A stretch of DNA of 64,000 bases from contig JBFMHP010000026.1 of the NCBI GenBank assembly GCA_040752855.1, positions 10,693 to 74,692 on the forward strand. The letters run 5' to 3'. The position numbers and the translations under genes were made by a program. The DNA is from JBFMHP01 sp040752855 (GTDB taxonomy: Bacteria; Pseudomonadota; Gammaproteobacteria; RBG-16-57-12). Below the pieces are notes generated by a model. It saw only the letters and a list, made by a program, of their open reading frames with translations, made no database searches and was not told the origin of the DNA. Below are positions 58,527 to 64,000 of this stretch, one piece after another (position 1 is the first letter of the stretch; each line of letters starts with the position of its first letter).

Positions 58527-59936
58527 ATGTTTACACGCTGTCCGAAATGCCACACCGCCTTCCGCATCCACGCCGCGCAATTGGGCGCGGCCAGCGGCCT
58601 GGTGCGCTGCGGCAGCTGCCAAAATATCTTCCAGGCGCTGGAGCATCTGTTCGAAATTACCCCGGGCACCGGCCCGCTGCCGGCGACCAAACCGGCAACA
58701 CCGCCGCCCGCGGCCGCAGCGGCCGCCTTCACGCCCCCCAAAGTCGCCACTGCAGAGCCCCCAACGCCGGCAATCGCGGAGCGTGCGGCCGACGCACCCT
58801 CCCTGCCGCCCATCATCATCCGCGCGGGCCTGGCGGCGACTCCCAACGGCGCCATCAAGAAGCTGCTGGGGAATGAGCCCGTCGCGCCGGTATCACCGCC
58901 GGCTCCGAGCAACGCGGGGCTGAAACCGCTTTCCGCGAATGAAGCCGCTGCCGTCAAGCTCAACCCCGTCGTCGCCCAGCCGCCGACCGCGGACGAATTC
59001 GACTTTACCCGCGCCCGCTTCAAGCGCGCCGCCCCGCCGCAGGATATCGCGTTCAAGACACCGGAAATCGACCAGGAGGCGCTGGAGCGCGACAACATGG
59101 AAATCGCCAACATGCTGGCCGAAATCGAGGCGCGCATGAAGGAGCAGCCGCCAGGAACGCTGCCCACCGCCGATCCAGTCACCTTGGTCGAGACCATCGA
59201 GCCCGCGCCTGAGCACGTGCGCCCGGCCCCGGCGCCGGTGCCCGCGCCTGCGCCCGCCGCGCCCATCATCGAACCGGCGAGGCCGATCGAGGAGCAACTC
59301 ACTCAGATCGAAGAACGCGAAAGCTTGGCGCCCACAGTCCCCACCGCTGCGGAAGCGCCCGCGCCCGAGCCCAAGCCCGAACCTGAGCCTGAGCCCGAAC
59401 CCGTCTTGCCCGAGCCGGCATTCGATCTGCGCCAGAAGAAACGCTCCCGCCTGCCCCTGTTCGGGTCGGCGGCGGTGCTGGCGCTCATCGCCGGTATCTT
59501 TCTGCAACTGGTGTATTTCAATCGCAACCAACTCGCCCACCAGCCCCAGCTGCGGCCGCTGCTGGAACAGATGTGCGCGATCCTGGGGTGCACAATCCCC
59601 TTGCGCGCCGATCTGAGCGCCTTCGAGCTCAGCGAGCGCGACGTGCGCACCCATCCGCAGCAGGCCGGGCAGCTGCTGGTCAGCGCGACCATCAAAAACA
59701 ACGCCGCCTTTGCGCAACCTTATCCGGTCGTCGAACTGAGTTTCCGCAGCATCGAAGGCCAGCTTATTACCAAACACTTATTTAACCCGCGTGACTATGC
59801 CGGAAAGAATCCGAGCCTCGACAACGGGATAGGCTCACAGCAGGCGGTGCACTTCAGCATGGCCATTCCCGACCCCGGCCCCAATGCAATAAATTTCTTA
59901 TTTGATTTCCTGCCCGCGCCGGAAAATCAACCCTGA
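58527..59936 (+). CDS. Zinc-ribbon DUF3426 membrane protein
   Basis: A 469-residue protein. The N-terminal MJ0042-type zinc ribbon (FTRCPKCHTAFRI, LVRCGSCQNIFQA) has four Cys. A long low-complexity Pro/Ala/Glu linker (with EPKPEPEPEPEPV) leads to one transmembrane helix near 310-332 (LFGSAAVLALIAGIFLQLVYF) and a periplasmic DUF3426 domain (FELSERDVRTHPQQAGQLLV). It probably connects cytoplasm to periplasm; function is unknown. It lies between prmA and dusB, its usual place. Confidence 0.92.
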   Translation: MFTRCPKCHTAFRIHAAQLGAASGLVRCGSCQNIFQALEHLFEITPGTGPLPATKPATPPPAAAAAAFTPPKVATAEPPTPAIAERAADAPSLPPIIIRAGLAATPNGAIKKLLGNEPVAPVSPPAPSNAGLKPLSANEAAAVKLNPVVAQPPTADEFDFTRARFKRAAPPQDIAFKTPEIDQEALERDNMEIANMLAEIEARMKEQPPGTLPTADPVTLVETIEPAPEHVRPAPAPVPAPAPAAPIIEPARPIEEQLTQIEERESLAPTVPTAAEAPAPEPKPEPEPEPEPVLPEPAFDLRQKKRSRLPLFGSAAVLALIAGIFLQLVYFNRNQLAHQPQLRPLLEQMCAILGCTIPLRADLSAFELSERDVRTHPQQAGQLLVSATIKNNAAFAQPYPVVELSFRSIEGQLITKHLFNPRDYAGKNPSLDNGIGSQQAVHFSMAIPDPGPNAINFLFDFLPAPENQP

Positions 59937-60025
59937 GCGCATAAAAAAAACCGCTTTATCCGCCCATCTTGGAGCGGTATGATTCCTCCCCCTATTTCCC
60001 GTAAGACCAGGCGTGCAGCACACCG

Positions 60026-61012
60026 ATGCGGATTGGCCCTTACACATTAGCGAACAACCTCATCCTCGCTCCGATGGCAGGTGTCACGGACCGGCCCTAT
60101 CGCCTGCTCTGCCGCCGGCTCGGCGCCGGCATGGCGGTCTCGGAGATGATCTCCTCCAATGCGTTGCTGTGGAACAGCGCCAAGACCCAGCGCCGCATCT
60201 GTCACGCGGACGAAGGCGAGCCGCGCGCGGTGCAAATCGTCGGCGCCGATCCGCGCTTGATGGCCCAGGCCGCCCGCCTCAACGCCGAGCACAGCGCGCA
60301 GATCATCGACATCAACATGGGCTGCCCGGCCAAGAAGATCTGCAACACCCTTGCGGGCTCCGCCTTGCTGCGCGATGAAAAACTCGTCGGCGCGATCCTC
60401 GATGCGGTGGTCAAGGCCGTCGACATCCCGGTCACCCTCAAGATCCGCACCGGCTGGGACCCGGACAACCGCAACGCGCTGACCATCGCGCGCATCGCCG
60501 AAGATGCCGGCATCCAGGCGCTCACCATCCACGGCCGCACCCGCGCCTGCGGCTTTCGCGGAGAAGCCGAATACGACACCATCGCCGCCGTGAAGGCCGC
60601 GATCAAGATCCCGGTGATCGCCAACGGCGATATCGATACACCGGAGAAGGCCAAGCAGGTATTGAGCGTCACCGGCGCCGACGCCGTGATGATCGGCCGC
60701 GCCGCGCAAGGCCGCCCGTGGATCTTCCGCGAGGTGCAGCATTATCTCGCCACCGGGGAAAGACTCCCCGAGCCGGAACTCACCGAGGTGCGCGACCTGA
60801 TGCTCGAACACCTCCAGAATCTCTATGCGTTTTACGGGGACTACATCGGTGTGCGCGTAGCACGCAAGCACATCGCCTGGTACACCAAGGGCTGCCAACA
60901 GGGGGCCGTCTTCCGCCAGCACATCAATCAGGTGGAAGGCGCAACAGAACAACTCGAACAGACGCGCGATTTCTTCGATCGCCTGATAACAACAAAGGAT
61001 CTGGCCGCATGA
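60026..61012 (+). CDS. dusB: tRNA-dihydrouridine synthase B
   Basis: A 328-residue FMN-dependent enzyme that reduces uridine in the tRNA D-loop. Landmarks: ILAPMAGVTDRPYRLLC, catalytic Cys in NMGCPAKKICN, and IHGRTRACGF. Its stop overlaps the fis start (ATGA), a widely conserved dusB-fis operon. Confidence 0.97.
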   Translation: MRIGPYTLANNLILAPMAGVTDRPYRLLCRRLGAGMAVSEMISSNALLWNSAKTQRRICHADEGEPRAVQIVGADPRLMAQAARLNAEHSAQIIDINMGCPAKKICNTLAGSALLRDEKLVGAILDAVVKAVDIPVTLKIRTGWDPDNRNALTIARIAEDAGIQALTIHGRTRACGFRGEAEYDTIAAVKAAIKIPVIANGDIDTPEKAKQVLSVTGADAVMIGRAAQGRPWIFREVQHYLATGERLPEPELTEVRDLMLEHLQNLYAFYGDYIGVRVARKHIAWYTKGCQQGAVFRQHINQVEGATEQLEQTRDFFDRLITTKDLAA

Positions 61013-61290
61013 GCACTCAAACAACAAGCAACGTCATTCCGCTAAAGATCGAATTCAACGATCAGGACTCCATCCGCAGCTGCATCCGGCTTGCGCTCGC
61101 CGAATACTTCAACACCATGGACGGCCACGCCACCAGCGGCCTGTACGACCTGGTGATGCAGGAAGTGGAACAGCCGCTGCTGGAGAGCGTCATGCGCTAC
61201 ACCCAAGGCAACCAGACCAAGGCCTCCGAGATCCTCGGCATCAACCGCGGCACGCTGCGCAAGAAGCTAAAGCAATATCATCTCGATTGA
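61009..61290 (+). CDS. fis: DNA-binding protein Fis
   Basis: A 93-residue nucleoid protein that bends DNA and activates rRNA promoters in fast growth. C-terminal helix-turn-helix TKASEILGINRGTLRKKLKQ is nearly the E. coli sequence. The ATG at 61009 overlaps dusB by 4 nt. Expression is probably from the dusB promoter. Confidence 0.97.
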   Translation: MSTQTTSNVIPLKIEFNDQDSIRSCIRLALAEYFNTMDGHATSGLYDLVMQEVEQPLLESVMRYTQGNQTKASEILGINRGTLRKKLKQYHLD

Positions 61291-61370
61291 TCTGCCCGTT
61301 ACGTAACACCATTCATCCATGAAACGTAGACACCTCTTGGCCGGAATCAACGTCAACGATGACGCAGAGA

Positions 61371-61472
61371 ATCCCCCTCTCCCTCCGGGAGAGGGCCGGC
61401 GTGAGGGGATAAAAACAAAAACCTCAGCTTTGATTCACCCCTCACCCTAACCCTCTCCCTGAGGGAGAGGGA
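61371..61472. repeat. Inverted REP-like repeat upstream of purH
   Basis: CCCTCTCCCTCCGGGAGAGGG and GTGAGGGG on the left are mirrored by CCCCTCACCCTAACC and CTCTCCCTGAGGGAGAGGG on the right, around a short AT-rich centre. It can fold as a large cruciform. It fills most of the fis-purH gap. Confidence 0.8.
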
Positions 61473-61533
61473 ATGTATGCAATGGTGAGTAACCTATTTA
61501 CATCTATTCCTTTTTACATTCCTTTGATTGAGT

Positions 61534-63108
61534 ATGAGCATGAACAAAATCCAACGCGCCCTGATCAGTGTTTCCGATAAAACCAACGTCATCGAACTGG
61601 CACGCGCCTTGAGCGCGCGCGGCATCGACATCCTCTCCACCGGCGGCACCGCCAAGCTGCTCGCCAAGGAAGGGATCGAAGTGACCGAGGTCTCCGACTA
61701 CACCGGCTTTCCCGAGATGATGGACGGACGCGTCAAAACGCTCAACCCCAAGGTGCACGGCGGCATCCTCGGCCGTCGCGGCACCGACGATGGCGTGATG
61801 GCCCAGCACGGCATCAAACCGATCGATCTGGTGGTGGTCAATCTCTATCCGTTCGAGGCCACCGTCGCCAAGCCGGATTGCACCCTGGAAGACGCCATCG
61901 AAAACATCGACATCGGCGGCCCGACCATGGTGCGCGCCGCGGCGAAGAATCACCGCGATGTCACCATCGTCGTCGATCCCGCCGATTATGAAACCGTCCT
62001 CGCCGAAATGGCGGCGCACCACGGCACGGTGAGCGATGCCAAGCGTTTTTCACTTGCCGTGAAGGCCTTCGAACACACCTCCAATTACGATGGCATGATC
62101 GCCAACTACCTCGGCACCATTCAAGCCGATGGCAGCAAGATCCAATTCCCGCGCACCTTCAATCTGCAATTCAACAAGGCGCAGGACATGCGCTACGGCG
62201 AGAATCCGCATCAACAGGCCGCGTTCTACGTCGAGCACCATCCCGAATCCGGCAGCGTGAGCACCGCCAAACAACTGCAAGGCAAGGAACTCTCCTTCAA
62301 CAACATCGCCGACACCGACGCCGCATTGGAATGTGTCAAACAATTCGTTGAGGCCCCGGCCTGCGTCATCGTCAAACATGCCAACCCCTGCGGTGTCGCG
62401 CTCGGCGCCACCCTGTTGGAGGCCTATGACCGCGCCTACACAACCGATCCCACCTCGGCCTTCGGCGGCATCATCGCTTTTAATCAGGAACTCGACGCAG
62501 CCACCGCCAAGGCAATCGTCGAACGCCAGTTCGTCGAAGTGATCATCGCGCCAAAAATCTCCGCCGGCGCCAAGCAAGCCGTCGCCGCCAAACAAAACTT
62601 GCGCCTGCTCGAATGCGGCGCCTGGCCCGCGCAACCCGGCCAAGGCTATGACTACAAACGCGTCAACGGCGGCCTGCTGGTGCAAGACCGTGATCTCGGC
62701 ATGGTCGCGTTGAGCGATCTCAAGGTCGTGAGCACCCGCACGCCGAGTGCGCAAGAAATGCAGGACCTGATGTTTGCATGGAAGGTCGGAAAATTCGTCA
62801 AATCCAACGCCATCGTGTATGTGAAAGACCGCATGACCATCGGCGTCGGCGCCGGCCAGATGAGCCGCGTCTACTCCGCCAAGATCGCCGGCATCAAAGC
62901 CGCCGATGAAGGACTCAAGGTACCGGGTTCGGTCATGGCCTCCGACGCCTTCTTCCCCTTCCGCGACGGCATCGACGCCGCAGCCGCCGCCGGCATCACC
63001 GCCGTCATCCAACCGGGCGGTTCAATGCGCGATCAAGAGGTCATCGCCGCCGCAAACGAACATGGCCTCGCCATGGTCTTCACCGGGATGCGGCACTTCC
63101 GGCACTGA
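61534..63108 (+). CDS. purH: Bifunctional AICAR transformylase/IMP cyclohydrolase
   Basis: A 524-residue enzyme for the last two steps of IMP synthesis. The N-terminal MGS-like cyclohydrolase domain (RALISVSDKTNVIELARAL, STGGTAKLL) and the C-terminal transformylase with CVIVKHANPCGVALG and AFFPFRDGID are complete. ATG at 61534 and 61540 are both possible and lack a clear ribosome site. purD, often next, is not found downstream here. Confidence 0.97.
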   Translation: MSMNKIQRALISVSDKTNVIELARALSARGIDILSTGGTAKLLAKEGIEVTEVSDYTGFPEMMDGRVKTLNPKVHGGILGRRGTDDGVMAQHGIKPIDLVVVNLYPFEATVAKPDCTLEDAIENIDIGGPTMVRAAAKNHRDVTIVVDPADYETVLAEMAAHHGTVSDAKRFSLAVKAFEHTSNYDGMIANYLGTIQADGSKIQFPRTFNLQFNKAQDMRYGENPHQQAAFYVEHHPESGSVSTAKQLQGKELSFNNIADTDAALECVKQFVEAPACVIVKHANPCGVALGATLLEAYDRAYTTDPTSAFGGIIAFNQELDAATAKAIVERQFVEVIIAPKISAGAKQAVAAKQNLRLLECGAWPAQPGQGYDYKRVNGGLLVQDRDLGMVALSDLKVVSTRTPSAQEMQDLMFAWKVGKFVKSNAIVYVKDRMTIGVGAGQMSRVYSAKIAGIKAADEGLKVPGSVMASDAFFPFRDGIDAAAAAGITAVIQPGGSMRDQEVIAAANEHGLAMVFTGMRHFRH

Positions 63109-63414
63109 CATTCCTCTCGCGTTGGAGAAGATCCTCTGCAAACATCCTCTCCAGGAGAGCCACTTAACACCCAATGCAGAAACCGGCAGCCGAGGGCCAC
63201 CCATATCCCCTCTCCCGCAAGCGGGTGGCCCAAAGGGCCGGGTGAGGGAACATCAGCCAATCCCCCACTCCCCATCCACGCCAGATCCGCTCGAAGCCAC
63301 CGACTAGACCACCTCTAATCCCCTCTCCACCGCGCCATCCCCAAAACGCATCTTGACCTCGAAACATCCGCTTGTCATATTGAATGCACCTCACTCTGCG
63401 CAAGGAACCGCCAC
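63109..63414. other. Gap downstream of purH
   Basis: About 306 nt without a gene. The early part holds an imperfect CATCCTCTCCAGGAGAG hairpin and the middle a REP-like element at 63194-63250. The rest shows no supported feature. Confidence 0.6.
63194..63250. repeat. REP-like palindrome downstream of purH
   Basis: GGGCCACCC (63194-63202) pairs with GGGTGGCCC (63223-63231). CCCTCTCCCGC and GGGCCGGGTGAGGGAA share words with the element at 61371-61472, so it looks like a diverged member of the same family. Confidence 0.6.
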
Positions 63415-63789
63415 ATGGAAGTCAAAGCCACCCTCACCCCCGGCCAAGCAGGCACCAAACACCTCGTCAAACAATACGGCGACCAACTGGTCTGCGTACG
63501 CTACCGCTACGACAAAGCCAACAAACGACGCCTAAAAACCGTTGAGCTCATCATCGACGACAAACCCTGGATCTCCTCCAAATTCGCAATTACCGATCCG
63601 CCCCCATCCAAAGAAGTACTGCTGCGCATCGGATACCGCGAAACCGATCTTCGACACAAAATCAAATGTTCGGGCGGAAAATGGGTAGCCGATCAAACAG
63701 CATGGCGCTTAAGCCATGAAAGCGCGACAGCCCTTGGCCTCGAAAAGCGAATCATAAAATTTCTAGATACAGAAACACCGGATATCTAG
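63415..63789 (+). CDS. Conserved hypothetical protein
   Basis: A 124-residue soluble protein, no signal or membrane segment. It opens MEVKATLTPGQAGTKHLVKQ and has LVCVRYRYDKANKRRLKTVE, then RIGYRETDLRHKIKCSGGKW with WRLSHESATALGLEKRI. I recall similar short proteins of unknown function in other proteobacteria but cannot name a family. No function is offered. It stands alone after purH. Confidence 0.72.
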   Translation: MEVKATLTPGQAGTKHLVKQYGDQLVCVRYRYDKANKRRLKTVELIIDDKPWISSKFAITDPPPSKEVLLRIGYRETDLRHKIKCSGGKWVADQTAWRLSHESATALGLEKRIIKFLDTETPDI

Positions 63790-63903
63790 ATATGGAAACT
63801 AATCAGCAAATATGGCAATTTTATCGGCATGCTTGGAAATATGGGCATATGTATAAATTCTTTCTAATACACTGTTAGCTGCATAAGAAGCTTGTAGAAG
63901 ACC

Positions 63904-64000
63904 GTGGATCTTTATCAAATAATTATCGGCGTAATAATTGTAGGGGCTCTTCTTGTCGCCCTCGCAGCTTTTATAAAAACTCCACCATCGGAAAGATGGA
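63904..64000 (+). CDS. Possible membrane protein, 3' partial
   Basis: A frame from GTG at 63904 runs off the right edge. Its 32 visible residues contain one hydrophobic helix (YQIIIGVIIVGALLVALAAF) followed by IKTPPSERW. A weak GAAG lies upstream. It may be the start of a small membrane protein, but so little is visible that it could also be a chance frame. Confidence 0.4.
   Translation, partial: MDLYQIIIGVIIVGALLVALAAFIKTPPSERW

Overview
The window looks like a chromosomal segment of a GC-rich, respiring gammaproteobacterium. Gene order supports this: rpsU-yqeY-dnaG-rpoD, rpoN-hpf-ptsN beside lptB-lptA-lptC-kdsC-kdsD, ubiC-ubiA, polA next to engB, accB-accC-prmA, and dusB-fis-purH are all gammaproteobacterial neighbourhoods. 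Five genes encode c-type cytochromes, and DsbA and DsbD, which support periplasmic thiol chemistry, are also present. HPr kinase with an incomplete PTS fits a free-living, possibly chemolithotrophic, Chromatiales-like lineage. That placement is inference; no species can be named from sequence alone. No insertion sequence, prophage or CRISPR array was seen.

Layout. 1-6912: the end of a PstS-like/triheme cytochrome fusion, then a hybrid sensor kinase translationally coupled to a REC-PAS-GGDEF-EAL protein. 6920-11623 (minus): tRNA-Ile2 and the macromolecular synthesis operon. 11665-23180: tsaD (+), then a long minus-strand block of NUDIX, PTS/HprK/RapZ, ptsN, hpf, rpoN, LPS transport, Kdo synthesis and ubiquinone genes. 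23292-30808: cytochrome c551, thrB, DUF2782, LOG, polA, a hairpin-rich polA-engB gap with three candidate small RNAs, engB, and two cytochromes including c4. 30830-38329: CNB protein, dsbA, an acetolactate-synthase-like enzyme, a diguanylate cyclase, rhodanese, a lipoprotein cytochrome and a hypothetical/ankyrin pair. 38440-49733: DUF349 protein, an AT-richer DUF3472 island bounded by a duplicated fic/DUF349 junction, Fic protein, MacAB-like transporter, C39-like protease and a small Cys-rich secreted protein. 49951-64000: groESL with CIRCE, fxsA, cutA, dsbD, aroQ, accBC, prmA, a DUF3426 protein, dusB-fis, purH and conserved hypotheticals.

Functional links. dsbA and dsbD provide periplasmic thiol chemistry that cytochromes and Cys-rich proteins need. 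The kinase/EAL pair and the separate diguanylate cyclase point to c-di-GMP control. HPr (Ser46), HprK, a mannose-family EIIA and EIIANtr form a regulatory rather than transport PTS. lptABC with kdsCD make and deliver LPS; ubiC and ubiA start ubiquinone synthesis.

Most worth a second look: three consecutive hairpin-plus-terminator modules with poly-C loops between polA and engB (28642-29000), the locus that holds Spot 42 in enterics; the segmental duplication around 41425-43656; and the MacAB/C39 protease/Cys-rich peptide neighbourhood at 44910-49733.
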